A program made the translations under genes and the position numbers. From positions 8,414,001-8,478,000 of the forward strand of contig NC_068562.1 of assembly GCF_022201045.2 (NCBI RefSeq): a DNA stretch of 64,000 nt, read 5' to 3'. This stretch comes from Citrus sinensis. Its lineage: Eukaryota; Streptophyta; Magnoliopsida; Sapindales; Rutaceae. Positions 45,462-57,862 of this stretch are shown one piece after another. How positions within the stretch are numbered: position 1 is the stretch's first letter; each line of letters opens with the position of its first letter. The notes beneath the pieces are model-generated. The model saw only the letters and a program-made list of their open reading frames with translations. It made no database searches and was not told where the DNA came from.

Positions 45462-48400
45462 ATGGGTTCAAAATGTAAAAGCAGTAGGGCTTATGATTTA
45501 ATGATGAGGTTTATATTCATATCACTCTTTGCCATTTGTGTTTGCATTGAAAAGCAAACAGTTTTGGCTTCTGATGCTACATCTTCTGGCAAGAGTGAGA
45601 AATTTGTCGGTCACAAGCATGCTAGAAGGAAACTAGATGACATAGGAGGTAAGTACTTGAATGTCTGCAATTTGTCAATGTAAGTGCAATCAAATTTTAC
45701 AATAACAAATAATTGAATGATTAATTTTTCTTTTATATATATATATATATATATTTTGGGTTTATGTAACTTATTGTAGGCGACATAAGTATAGACTGCG
45801 GGGTACCGGCAGGTTTCATGTACCTTGACGAAAAAACACAGCTAAGTTACAAATCGGATGAAGAATTTATCAGAACTGGAGTGAATAAGAACATTTCTTC
45901 AAAGTTCATGTCTGCAAATCTTCAAAACACTTATGCAACTGTCAGAAGTTTCCCTGAAGGAAATAGAAATTGTTACTCACTTAGACCTCCAGAAGGCAAA
46001 GCAAAGACCTACTTGACAAGGGCTTCTTTCATGTATGGGGATTATGATGACGAAGACAAGCTGCCTGAATTTGATCTATACATTGGAGTTAACCGATGGG
46101 ACAGTATAAAGTTCGACAATGCATCTCATGTTGTAATTAAAGAGATTATACATTCAGCCTTAATGGATGAAATTAACGTTTGTCTCCTCAATACTGGTAA
46201 AGGAACTCCTTTCATTTCAGCATTAGAGCTAAGGCATTTCCATAATGCCACTTACAGAACTCAATCTGGAGCTTTAGTGTTATACCGGCGCCTTGATGTC
46301 GGTTCAACGACCACTCAGATAATCAGGTACCAAGTGATTATATCTCAATATGTGAGTCTCATGGATAAATTTTAGGCTGATAGAAAATTTTTATATGCTG
46401 ACCTGGGTTGACTAGATATCATAAGTTCTGTTCCAAGTAACATACTTTCACTCAGGTTTAAAGATGATCACTATGATCGAATTTGGGTTCCTTACCCTGG
46501 TTTCCCTGGTTCTGCATCAATCAATACCTCATTCATCATTGATTCCCTGGTTGATTCTCAGTATAGACTACCATCAGCTGTTATGAAAACTGCTGTCAAG
46601 CCAATGAATGTTAATGATTCATTGGATTTTGACTTTGAAATTGGCGATCCGACATTACAGTTCTATGTGTACATGCACTTTGCTGAACTTGAAAGCCGCC
46701 AAGGGAACCAGTACAGAGAATTCAGCATAGAACTGAATGGTAACTTGTGGGAGAAGTCAGTTGTTCCTGAGTACCTACAGTCAAAAACTATATCTAGCAC
46801 ACAGCCGGCGAGAGGAAGCAAGCTCAATTTCTCTTTGTGTAAAACATCAAATTCCACCCTCCCTCCCATTCTAAACGCAATAGAAATATATATTCTGACA
46901 GATACATTACAAGAACCAACGGACCAAGATGATGGTATGTTCTTGCCATGCTTTTATGTTTCCGTTGTACTTAAAGGCTAAAGTATAAGCTAAATTTTGA
47001 TACTGATATTTCTTTCAAAAAATCAGTCAATGCAATCATGGACATAAAGTTGAGCTATGATGTGGGTAAAGGCTGGCAAGGAGATCCATGCTCTCCAATG
47101 TATTATTCTTGGGATGGCCTGAATTGCAGCTACAACGGTTACAAACCCCCAAAAATTATCTCTTTGTGAGTGCTTGTGCCTAGTGCTTTGAAAAATTACA
47201 TATGAGACTAGCTGTAGCTTGATTAACTATAAAAACTTACAAAAATATGTTTATGAATTATCTGCAGGAATCTAACGTCAGAAGGATTGACAGGCAAGAT
47301 ATCTCCTTCACTGTCCAATCTAAAGTCACTAGAGAATCTGTAAGCATAAGCCAAATACAATGTGATAATTTATCTTCTAATTTCAAAATTACTTGCAAAA
47401 GGTCCTAATCTGAAGATTTCTTTTTTTAAGGGACTTATCGAACAACAGCTTGACCGGATCAATTCCTGAATTTCTGTCACAACTACCTCTCTTGAGAGTT
47501 CTGTAAGTTATTGAGCTTTAATCGCATACCCTGATATTGACTTCATGGAAAACAGGATCATCTGAATTGAGTATGTATTTACAGGAACTTGGACGGAAAC
47601 AAACTCTCCGGTTCAGTTCCCACATCTCTCGTGGCAAGGTCACAGAATGGATCACTCTTATTGAGGTTTGCATTTTATTTTGCCGTAGTAAATGATAATA
47701 TTTTTGATATCCTGTTAACAAAATCAGCTTCTTTCCCATTTCTCCAACTTCAATGTTTTTCTCTAAGAACAATTTACCCAATAACAGCATCGGCAGAAAC
47801 CCAGATCTTTGTTTGTCAGCTCCATGCAAGAAGGAAAAGAGAAATAGTGTGATGCCGGTAGTTGCAGCCAGTGTGTCATTGCTAGTTATTTTAATTGCAT
47901 TGCTTGTTTTCTGGACCTATAAACGAAAACGAGGTATATAAAATTTCAGCTTTAAATTCCAGGAATTTTGCTTAGCAGACCAAATGCTAACTATATGATG
48001 CACTTTGATTCATAGCTGCAAGGCTGAATGTCGATAATTCTCACTCAAAGAAAGAAGGGTCTTTAAAATCAGATAATCAACAGTTTACGTACTCTGAGAT
48101 TGTGGATATCACTAATAACTTCCACAGGATTCTTGGAAAAGGAGGGTTTGGAACAGTTTACCATGGCTACTTGGCAGATGGTTCTGAAGTTGCCATCAAA
48201 ATGCTCTCTGCCTCATCATCTCAAGGGCCTAAGCAATTCCGAACCGAGGTAGAACTGATTGATTACTATAAAAATTTATCCCCAACATATTTTTAGTTTG
48301 GTTATTTAGACTTGTGTCATTTTGATGTATACAGGCACAGCTCTTGATGAGAGTTCATCACAGAAACTTAGCTTCTCTTGTTGGATATTGCAATGATGGT

Positions 48401-49406
48401 GGAAACGTTGGACTCGTCTACGAGTATATGGCATATGGGAACTTGAAGCAATATCTATTTGGTATTTTCTTAGTCAATCTTCATGTTTGTATAAAGAACA
48501 CATTAAAATGAGAAATGTGTAGTGTGTTTTACATTTTTTTTTTCTCCTCCTCCAGATGAAACAAAGGAAGCTTTGAGTTGGAAAGATAGACTTCAAATTG
48601 CAGTTGATGCAGCACAAGGTGAAGAAAACAGATTGACCAATTAATAAATTTGATCTCTCTAGTTTTCATCAGTCACAGCCAAGCTAACATATTCTGCAAT
48701 GAAATTTACAGGGCTAGAGTACTTGCATCATGGCTGCAAGCCGCCTATAATTCACAGAGATGTGAAGACTGCCAACATTTTGTTGAATGAAAAAATGCAG
48801 GCAAAATTAGCAGATTTTGGATTCTCGAAAATTTTCCCAGCTGAAAGCGAAAGTCATATATCGACATCAATTGTTGGCACAGTCGGTTACCTTGATCCAG
48901 AGTAAGTCCATCTAATTTCGAAAAGCTGAAGATAGCCAAAGGTTGCATATGTGAAAATTTTTTAATTTGATATCCTCTGCAGGTATTATGCATCGAATCG
49001 GCTAACCGAGAAAAGTGATGTGTACAGCTTTGGAATTGTTCTGTTAGAACTAATCACTGGCCTGCCTGCAATAATAAGAGGCTATAATAACACTCATATT
49101 GTTAATAGGGTGTGTCCATTTCTTGAAAGAGGGGATGTCAGAAGCATCGTTGATCCTAGACTGGAAGCAAATTTTGACACTAATTCCGTCTGGAAAGTTG
49201 CTGAGACTGCGATGGAATGTGTGCCATCAATTTCCTTCCAAAGACCAACTATGAGCCATGTGGTGACAGAACTAAAAAAGTGCCTGGAAATGGAAACCGC
49301 CCGTGAACAAATTCAGAGAACAAAAAGCCAAATGCTGAGTTTAAGCAGTTCAGTTGACATAAGTGCTGTGGAAGTTGAAACAGAAATGGGTCCTGAAGCA
49401 AGGTAG
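45462..49406 (+). CDS. LRR receptor-like serine/threonine kinase with malectin-like ectodomain (RLK3)
   Basis: Thirteen exons: 45462-45648, 45780-46326, 46456-46934, 47027-47165, 47268-47339, 47431-47502, 47585-47665, 47788-47933, 48016-48248, 48335-48461, 48556-48618, 48712-48901, 48983-49406; 2760 nt, 919 aa. A signal peptide with a longer basic leader ([15 protein letters not shown]...) is followed by an unusual RRKLDDIGG linker before DISIDCG, then the malectin-like domain, WQGDPCSP, three LRR exons, a transmembrane helix ([20 protein letters not shown]) and the kinase ([47 protein letters not shown]). Exons 3-7 and 10-12 match RLK2 in length exactly. Catalytic residues are intact. It differs from RLK2 enough to be an older paralogue, in the opposite orientation. 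Confidence 0.93.
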
Positions 49407-49863
49407 AAGTAAAAATTTGTGAATGCATTACCCATTGGAAGCTTTTTTCTTGGTTGAATAAAGGCCACTCTGTAAATATTGTGCTTCTGCTAAATTGTGA
49501 AATCAAAACAGATAAAGTGTTTGTAAACAAATGTCAATTCGGAGTTTGTACTAAGTTTCACATTTATTTGGGATTCATTTGACATTGAAGTATACATTCC
49601 CCTAAAGTGGTCACATAACCGAGCCTATTGTGCGTGCTTCAGCAGGACTGGCCGCTGAAAATAGAAACTGAACGAGCTAATCATGGACTGAATCAGATTT
49701 CATGTCCGTTTCAATTTGGCCCATAAACCAAACAGTGTTTCTTTTTCCTACTTTTCGAGTCTTTGCAAAATTCATTTATTCTAGAAAAGTAAACCCAACT
49801 ATGGTGCTCAGGTCAAATGAGCAATTCTATTTTTGACATTAACGTTAGATTAATTAGAAAAAG

Positions 49864-50091
49864 TGTTGACTGGAATGACTCATGAAGTTAAATTAGTTCT
49901 ATTTGTTGCTATTTTTTAGGATTATGACCATTTCTTCATGCTATTTTCTTACACTTAGTTGTTATTCTCAACATGTAGCAGATTTTTCTGCAATTTAGTT
50001 TCCATTATGCTGTATAAATAGAAGATTTTTGCTCAATAAAATATAACTCAGTAGTCTCTAAATCAGCCTTCTCTCATTATCTTTAAATCCA
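49864..50091 (+). repeat. Probable 5' LTR of the copia element
   Basis: Starts TGTTGACTGG and ends AAATCCA, about 228 bp, with TATAAATA at 50013-50020. It is followed 6 nt later by TGGTACCAGAGC (50098-50109), one change from the initiator-Met-tRNA primer site. No matching 3' LTR was seen. Confidence 0.6.
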
Positions 50092-50144
50092 AAATAATGG
50101 TACCAGAGCACTTGATCTTTAGGGACCTGTGAGATTGAGAAAGC

Positions 50145-53100
50145 TTGAACACAATTCCTAAACAATTATCACCTATCTCCCCAAAAACACAAAACCTTTC
50201 CAGAATGAATTCAGAAAATCCATTCACTGTAATTGCACCTCCAGTGTTTGATGGAACAAATTATCAAGCGTGGGCTGTTAGAATGGAAGCTTATCTTGAT
50301 GCGAATGATCCGTGGGAAGCTATTGAACAAATATATGAAGTTCCACCCTTGCTAGACAATCCAACTCTTGCACAAATCAGAAATCAAAAAGATATGAAGC
50401 AAGGAAAATCAAAAGCAAAAGCAACCTTGTTTACAGCAGTCTCATCCACCAATTTTTCCAGAATAATGACGCTGAAAACAGCCAAGGAAATTTGGGATTT
50501 TTTGAAGCAAGAATACGAAGGAAATGAAAGGGTTAAAGGGATGCAAGTGCTGAATTTGATCCTAGAATTTGAGATGCAAAAGATGAAAGAATCAGAAACA
50601 ATTCAAGAATATTCTGACAGACTTTTTGAGATTGCCAACAAGGTAAGGCTCCTTGGTACTGATTTTTCCGACTCTAGAGTTGTTCAAAAATCCTAGTTAT
50701 AGTTCCTGAAAAGTTTGAGCCTACATTTCATCTTTGGAAAACTCAAAAGATCTATCAAGTATTACCTTGGCAGAGTTGTTGAATGCTTTACATGCATTAG
50801 AACAAATGAGGTTTATGAGACAAGAAGAATCTGTGGAGGGTGCTTTTCAAGCCAAACCACAAAACAATAAAGGTAGCAAAAATAAGAAAAAACATAACAA
50901 AGTCAACAAGCTTGGAGGTTCTGCAAGCAGTAACAAAAATAGCCAAAGCAGCAACACTCAAGTCTTTCCAACTTGCCTTTACTGCAAAAAATCAATCATC
51001 CACAAAATAAGTGTTGGTGGAGGACAGATGCAAAATGTCATAAGTGTGGTCAGTTAGGGCACATGGAAATGATATGCAAGAGTCAACAGCAGCAAAAGAG
51101 AAGCCACGGTTGTTTATGATCAACCTCAAGAGGAACAATTGTTTATGGTATCATGCTTTGCCACCAACAGCTCCATAGAGAGTTGGCTTATAGATAGTGA
51201 TTGTACAAACCACATGGCTTATGATCGAGAGCTCTTCAGAGAGCTTGACAAGACCGCTATTTCCAAAGTCAAAATTGAAAATGGGGCAGACATTGCAGTA
51301 AAAGGCAAAGGAACAATAGCGATTGAAGGCTACACAGGTCTGAAATTGATTTCTCATGTTTTATATGTTCCTGAACTAATCAAAATCTTTTGAGTGTTAT
51401 TCAGTTGTTAGAAAAAGGCTATAAGATGCTGTTTGAAGACAAGAACTGTGTAATCAAATATGCAAAAGATAGAGAGGTATTCAAAGTTCAGATGAAAGGC
51501 AAAAACTTTGCCTTGGATTTGATGAAAGAAGAACAAGCTGTTGTATACAGAGAAGATAGCAATACGATGCTTGGGCACAAGAGATTAGGGCATTTCCATC
51601 ATATTGCTCTACTTTACATGAAGAAGAACAATCTGGTCAAAAGCTTGCCTAAATTAGAGGAGGAGCCTCCTGAATGTGCTGCCTGTCAGTATGGGAAGCA
51701 CGTTAGGATTCCATTTCAACAAAACAAAGCCTAGAGAGCTACACAGAGGTTGTAATTAATACACACAGATGTTGGAGGACCAATGAACACACCATCTTTG
51801 AATAACAGTAAGTATTATATTGTTTTCATTGATGATTACTCAAGAATGTACTGGATTTATTTTATGAAGCTTAAATATGAAGTTGCTGACATCTTTGTGA
51901 AGTTTAAAGCTTGGGTTGAAACTTAAAGTAGATGCAAGATGCAAGTGGTTAGGTCTGATAATAGAACGAAATATACCTCTAAAAAATTTAACAAGTTTTG
52001 TGAAGATGCAGGCATTGAACATCAGCTGACAACACTTTACAATCCTCAGCAGAATGGTGTTGTGTAGAGGAAAAATCAGACAATAATGGAGATGACAAAA
52101 TGCTTACTTCATGACAAAATGCTGCCAAAGAAATTTTGGGCTGAGGCCATAAACACAGTAGTTTTTTACTGAACAGATTGCCAAAAAAAGCTTTTGCAGA
52201 AAAAGACTCCATTTGAAGCATGGTATGGCTACAAACCAAAGCTGCTTAATCTGAAGACATTTGGTTGTCCATGTTTCTCTTACATCCCTTAAGTTAAGAG
52301 AGACAAATTGGACAAAAAGGCAGAACCGAGGATTTTTGTGGGCTATAGCTCAATTTTAAAAGCCTACAAGATCTATTTACTAAAAAGCAACAAAGTAATA
52401 GTCAGTAAAGATGTTCAATTCTTTGAGTTAGATAACTGGAGTTGGGAGAATGACAAGAAGCTTGAGGTTCAGAAGGAGAATGATGATACATATTATGAAA
52501 ACGTTAGAGGAACCAAATCACTCTCTGACATCTATAAGAGGTGTACTATTAATGTAACAGAGCCTGCATGGTATGAAGAAGCTGCAACTGATCAGACATG
52601 GATAGCCGCAATGAAAAACGAGCTAAAGATGATTTAAAAAAAATCAAACATGGGAGTTGGTAGACCGACCTGAACATAAGAAAGCTATATGAGTCAAGTG
52701 AGTTTACAGGACCAAGCTCAATCTGAATGGTTCTATAAATAAGTACAAGGTAAGACTTGCTGTCAAAGGATATGCCCAGATGTTTGGGGTATATTTTTCT
52801 TGCCCCAGTTGCCAGGTTGGACACTATAAGGATGTTGTTGGCTCTTGCTGCACAACAAGGTTGGGTTATACACCAAATGGATGTCAAATCAGCCTTTTTG
52901 AATGGATACTTGGAGGAAGAAATTTTTGTGGAGCAACCTGAGGGGTTTATTTTTCCAGGACAAGAGGAAAAGGTATATCAACTAAAGAAAGCCCTGTACG
53001 GTTTAAAACATGCAACTTAGGTCCTGGTATAGTAGAATTGACACACATTTAACAAACATAGGCTTCGAAAAAGTCTGAGTGAATCTACTTTATATATCAA

Positions 53101-53515
53101 GAAGGCTGATAATAAAATACTTGTGGTATCTCTGTATGTTGATGATCTACTTATTATAGGAAGTAGCAAGGAGTTGAGTGACAAGTTTAAAGTATAAATG
53201 AAAGATGTCTTTGAAATGACAGACCTTGGGAGGATGAAATTCTTCTTTGGTATGCAGGTATATCAAAAGCAAAATAAAATATTTCTATGCCAGCAAAAGT
53301 ATGCAAAGGAAGTTATCAAGAAATTCAACATGGAAGAGTGCAAGCCAACTGCAACTCCAATGAATCAAAAGGAGAAGTTTTGCAAAGAAGATAAAGTTGA
53401 AAATGTGGATGAAAGGCTGTACAGAAGCCTAATAGGCTGCCTAATGTATTTACCTACAACCAGACCAGATGTCATGCATGCAATAAGTTTGCTATCAATG
53501 TATATGCACTGTTGA
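50145..53515 (+). pseudogene. Decayed Ty1/copia gag-pol
   Basis: In copia order: a Gag with FDGTNYQAWAVRMEAYL (50145-50696), a lysine/asparagine-rich nucleocapsid stretch (50734-51057), a protease remnant with LIDSDCTNHMA (normally DSG), a GAG-pre-integrase motif with LGHKRLGHF and CAACQYGK (51390-51734), integrase core pieces (HTDVGGPM... , VVRSDN) with in-frame stops, and reverse transcriptase pieces including HQMDVKSAFLNGYLEEEIF and LYVDDLLI. Multiple stops and frameshifts break it. Homology stops abruptly at about 53515 within the region after the RT. The RNase H and 3' LTR are missing, so it is a dead, 3'-truncated copy. Confidence 0.88.
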
Positions 53516-54294
53516 TAACTCTATGAAATGAGAGTTATTACATCAATTCTAGACTTAAATCAAGTTAGAGAACAAATAAGGTGTTTTTATTACATTTTGG
53601 TTATATTTTGCATAAACATTCATTTTAGTTGAGTCTTAATAAGTTTTGCTTAAATCAAAGTAATTTGTGCTCAAAACAGGTGCATAATTGTAGGTTTTCA
53701 TAAAGTCTTAATTCATGAAGGGATGCTGAGGCATTAGATTAGCAAGAGGAGGAAAGAAGATGGCCGCAAGAGAAGTAAAGCACAATCGGAAACAGTGCAA
53801 TGTTGCAGCTGTTGTTAGAGCAACCAGTGCTATAGCATTCTGGAAGCAATGAGGGAGAAAACTTAGGTGCGGGCCAGCTGCAGAATCGCGATCTGCATGT
53901 TTCCTAATTTAACTCAGGCAAGGCCACATACTTTTATTTTGCCATAGTTTGCAGTATAAAAGGGAGGCGCGTACCACATAGAAAGGCGGCAAGGGAATTA
54001 TCATTAAAATCATTAGAGAGGAAAGGAGAAGAAGATCATAATTGAAGAGTGTTGTTTGAGCAACATTGAGGAATCTTGCAGAATTATTTGGATTTGTCTT
54101 TCACCATTCTCAACTTATATTTATCTTCTTTCTTTGATTGTTCTGATGTATCCCGTGAACAATATATTTATGTTTGTTTTTCTTATTCAGAATATGAACT
54201 AGATTTGCTTGTAGTTGAGTGACAAACAATCCAATGGGTTCTTGACTATTTTTATGTGTTGTTATGTCATTGCTGCAGCATTTTACTCTAGTAG
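53516..54294. other. Unclassified, possibly LTR-derived sequence abutting the copia truncation
   Basis: Starts TGTTGATAACTC at about 53511 and has a TATA-like 'gtataaaaggga' near 53955 followed by GC-richer leader-like sequence, which looks like part of another retrotransposon LTR. No coding region and no second end were identified. Confidence 0.35.
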
Positions 54295-55284
54295 TGTAAC
54301 ACCCCAGTCCAAAATCCAAGGGCAAATATGTCCACAACTCACATATGATTTAAATAACTTTTTACAAACAATAAAAATTCGAGCCTCAAATACAAAGGCC
54401 AGCGGAATAACTTAAAAATTTAGCCAAACCATCTACCATCTTCAACTTGTCACTCATCACGAATCAATCCTGACTTCTGGAAACTGAATCACAATAAACT
54501 ATAATGAGTACAAAACTCAGTAAGCAAACTAGTTTTTCTTATAGAAAATAAATACATACTTATACATAATGCAATGGATGATATGCCATGATCTTTTGGA
54601 AATACTGTAAAATAAATTCATAAAAATCTCTTTCTATCGCTCTCAAACTTTCTCATTTTCTTTCGATGAAATACGTATCCTGCAATGTGGCACTTTGTGC
54701 TGTGCGTGGCACTTTGCAGCGCTCTGGCCCTCAAGAGGTGGCCCCCGCATAGTCTCAAGAGGTGGCCCCCAATGCAAAATCTCATAAAACAGAAATTCCG
54801 TTTGCTAAAATCCACTTTCTCATTCGTAGAAAACTCAATGCATTTTCGTGCTCATGCCAATAAACCATCACACATACATATGCCCATGTACATAATCACG
54901 CTCAACACATGCCAACACATCACATAAACACATGGGCAAAGACATCTAAATCCATATCCGTATATATATCAAAGTAGGCTTTTCACACAAGTCAAACATA
55001 TATATTGTTTAGTGTGATTCGTTTTAAAGTCTAGTTTACTTACCTCTTGGCATCCTCATGTAACAAATGCGTACTGATACCATCAACCTAAAATCATCAA
55101 TAAATTCTCATAAGATATAATCAAATCTCAATCATAAAATCTAATGTCCTCAAATATCTCAATTTAAACAACTCTTAAGCTCAACTTCAAATGTCCTCAA
55201 TAATCGGCCCTCAAAACATAACAGTCCATACTTCTCCGATTTTTAATAAATTATTCTCTTATTGGAAGAATCTCAAATGTTACA
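54295..55284. mobile_element. Unclassified element with TGTAACACCC...TGTTACA ends
   Basis: The 990-bp segment starts TGTAACACCC and ends AATGTTACA, immediately left of the Tat LTR. Both ends are inverted (TGTAACA/TGTTACA), as in many plant repeats. A short direct duplication 'ctcaagaggtggcccc' lies at about 54732 and 54757. There is no target duplication and no coding, so the class is open. Confidence 0.4.
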
Positions 55285-55289
55285 GACCA

Positions 55290-55994
55290 TGTTGAGTGCA
55301 TAAGAGCACCAGGTCGGCACCAGGTCGACCATGATACTATTCTCGCCCCGGCACGGATCGCTTCAGCCAAAATGATATGAGCAGAACACGGGGGCGAGCA
55401 TGAGCCGACCAGAGATGGATACAACCAAGGAAACATACCGACCAGAGGTATATACCGAGCCGACATTCATCCCCGGAAAAGCGGGAACACGATCCCACAG
55501 AATCGCAGTAGTTACGCTTTTCCAGAGCCGTCGAAGGACACGCGAGATCCACGTTTGCCCATAATGTAACAGTTAGAGCCCCATGAGGGGTTGCCACTAC
55601 CCGAAAAAGGTGGGATGAAGGGAAAACGAAAAGGTGGGGGCAGCGGCTATAAAATGGGAAGAAATCGATGAAGAAGGGGACAGAAAAAACTGAGAGGGGG
55701 AAAACGCTGCCCAATTGCAACCAGGCCATTTTCCTATAAACTTTGAGCAAATCTCGAACCATTCGTAAATCCAAATTTAATCGTTTTCCCGTAAACACCT
55801 TGTGCTAACTTAGGCATCGGAGGGTTTACGCCGGTAAAATCACCGGCGTCTCTGATCCGTTTTTGGTGTACGCAGGTCTAGTGAGAGAGAGAGAAGGGCA
55901 ATTGCAGCCTTAGCGGTTCAAGCAACAGTCGAGAACTTAAACGTTGGTGAGCGAATCTGGTCGGTCCAAGGACGAGCAGATTTTGGCATCAACA
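55290..55994 (+). repeat. 5' LTR of the Tat element
   Basis: TGTTGAGTGC...GGCATCAACA, 705 bp. It is followed at once by TTTTGGCGCCGTCTGTGGGG (55995-56014), the primer-site region. Homologous to the solo LTR at 36524-37203. Confidence 0.85.
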
Positions 55995-56068
55995 TTTTGG
56001 CGCCGTCTGTGGGGAGCTGAATAAAAAGCTACCACCAACTTAGTAATTATCGGAGAAGCAGCAAACGA

Positions 56069-57385
56069 TTGGATATGGATGTGTCAAGAAAGGATACTTT
56101 AAGGGAGGACAATGAAACGGTAGAGACAATCACTCTCCGGGAGATTGCAAATGAAGCCCGAGAGAGGATGATGCAAGATAGACTGGAGCGAATGGAGAAA
56201 CAAATGGAGACTCTTGCGGCCGTATTGTTTGAGCTGAGGGACGAGCGGAGAAGGGATTGTGAAACCCCCGTGAGAAGAGATGAAGTTGGAGCCAAACCCA
56301 ACCTCCGGGGGCGTAGAGTCGGGGAGATCCCTCCGCCCGCAGACCAACCTAACGGGGTGCATCCCCACCGAAGTACTGGTCGGGTCCCAGGGGAACACGT
56401 GGATGAAGGGAGAGATCAACCTCGCCCCGGACGGATACTGGAAATAAATGGCCGAGGGGCCAGTGTCGATGAAGGAGAAATCAGACAGCGGTTGCAGAAC
56501 GTTGAGCAGGAGCGAGACCAGGTAGCTGCACGTGACCCTAATCGTGCCATAGAACTGGAGGGGGAGGTGCGCAGGTTGGCGCAGGTGATAGAGGAGATGC
56601 AGGGAAAGAAAAAGCCCCCGAGCTGGAGGATAATGCTAGATGAAGAATCTCCGTTATCAACTGAGATCATGAGTACCATCATTCCAAGAGATTTCCGCTT
56701 CCCCGACCTCAAATACTCCGGGCGAAGTGACCCGTTGGTGCACATTGAGCGTTTCAACGACATGACGGGTGTGCAGGGGCTGACACCAGCTCAGAGGTGC
56801 AGGGTGTTCCCGTTGACATTAGAGGGACGAGCCCGAGAATGGTACCGCAAGCTGCCCCGAGGAGAAATAAAGGGGTATGAGCAGATGTGCCAAGAGTTGG
56901 CCGAGCAGTTCCGAGGGGCAGTGGCCCTGGAGGACAACATGATGGAACTGATGGGGATGAAACAGGAGGATCATGAATCCCTGCGAGACTTTGTGAAACG
57001 ATATCACCGAGCCGTGCTGGATTTGGGAGCTTTTAATCACCCGCAGGCGTTGAGGGGATTAAAAGAAGGTGTAAGAATCGGCCGATTGTGGTATAACCTA
57101 AGGAGCCCCCTCGTACAGAACTACTCGTCGGGGTATGAGCAGGCGAGACGAGATATTGAAATCGAAGAGGAGAAATCAGCTAGACTTAAAAGTGAACAGC
57201 TGGAAGAGCTGAGGCAAAAGGAACGGAGAGCCCCGAAAGGGAGCGGGTCGGTAAAGCGAGCTGGAGAATCTTCAGGGATGGGTGGAATTTCAGCTCGGAC
57301 CCGCCCTTACCCCATAGCTCCGAGAGCACAACAGTTCCAACACAGCCGGGCCCAACCTCCGCGCCCTCCGATCCCAGAGCGGTAG
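56069..57385 (+). CDS. Gag of the Tat element
   Basis: 438 aa. The N-terminal third is charged and coiled-coil-like (ERMMQDRLERMEKQMETLAA). The middle carries the retrotransposon Gag domain (FPDLKYSGRSDPLVHIERFN, LEGRAREWYRKLP, EQFRG, LRDFVKRYHRAVLDL). The C-terminus is basic and proline-rich. It ends at a TAG (57383-57385), and the next open stretch lies in the same frame, so this stop separates Gag from its nucleocapsid-like continuation. Confidence 0.85.
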   Translation: MDMDVSRKDTLREDNETVETITLREIANEARERMMQDRLERMEKQMETLAAVLFELRDERRRDCETPVRRDEVGAKPNLRGRRVGEIPPPADQPNGVHPHRSTGRVPGEHVDEGRDQPRPGRILEINGRGASVDEGEIRQRLQNVEQERDQVAARDPNRAIELEGEVRRLAQVIEEMQGKKKPPSWRIMLDEESPLSTEIMSTIIPRDFRFPDLKYSGRSDPLVHIERFNDMTGVQGLTPAQRCRVFPLTLEGRAREWYRKLPRGEIKGYEQMCQELAEQFRGAVALEDNMMELMGMKQEDHESLRDFVKRYHRAVLDLGAFNHPQALRGLKEGVRIGRLWYNLRSPLVQNYSSGYEQARRDIEIEEEKSARLKSEQLEELRQKERRAPKGSGSVKRAGESSGMGGISARTRPYPIAPRAQQFQHSRAQPPRPPIPER

Positions 57386-57400
57386 CGAGAATTCAGGCAG

Positions 57401-57844
57401 ATGGCTGCCCACCCTTATCACAGCACTCCCAGAAGTTTAAGTGCACCTAATTACAGGTCGGGACGACCAGAGCAGCCATCCGCTATGCCAACCCGAGGTG
57501 ACATTCATGATAGTCGAGCAGTTCAGCTAGTAGACCAGAGCTCGGCATATAGACAGTACACGCCATTAAAGATTTCCATGGAGGAATTATATGAGAGGAT
57601 CGAGGGACGAGGCCTATTGTACCCTCCGGCCCCTATAACAAAACCCGCTCACCGGCGTGATAAGAGCAGGTTCTGCAAATTCCACAACACTCACGGTCAT
57701 ACTATCAACCAATGCCGTGACCTAAGGATTCAGGTGGAGGATTTGGTGAGGAACCAGTACTTGGGTGAGTACGTAGATGGGGTGTCCCCCGTCAGTGAGC
57801 CGCAATATGCACAGGATGTAGGAGTTGAAAGGGGTTTAGAATGA
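57401..57844 (+). CDS. Gag C-terminal/nucleocapsid-like segment
   Basis: 147 aa in the same frame as Gag. It contains YTPLKISMEELYERIEGRGL and a Cys/His cluster, FCKFHNTHGHTINQCRDL, which resembles a CX2H...H...C zinc-knuckle variant seen in Tat elements. It ends at TGA (57842-57844); pol follows in the same frame 18 nt later. The two in-frame stops (TAG, TGA) could be mutations or read-through points. Confidence 0.7.
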   Translation: MAAHPYHSTPRSLSAPNYRSGRPEQPSAMPTRGDIHDSRAVQLVDQSSAYRQYTPLKISMEELYERIEGRGLLYPPAPITKPAHRRDKSRFCKFHNTHGHTINQCRDLRIQVEDLVRNQYLGEYVDGVSPVSEPQYAQDVGVERGLE

Positions 57845-57862
57845 GAACAGCCGACTATCCGA

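Noticed and set aside
54685..54927. 80-aa ORF with a repeated RWPPHSLKRWPP segment
   Set aside because: The repeat comes from a short DNA duplication inside the unclassified TGTAACACCC element; no sign of coding.
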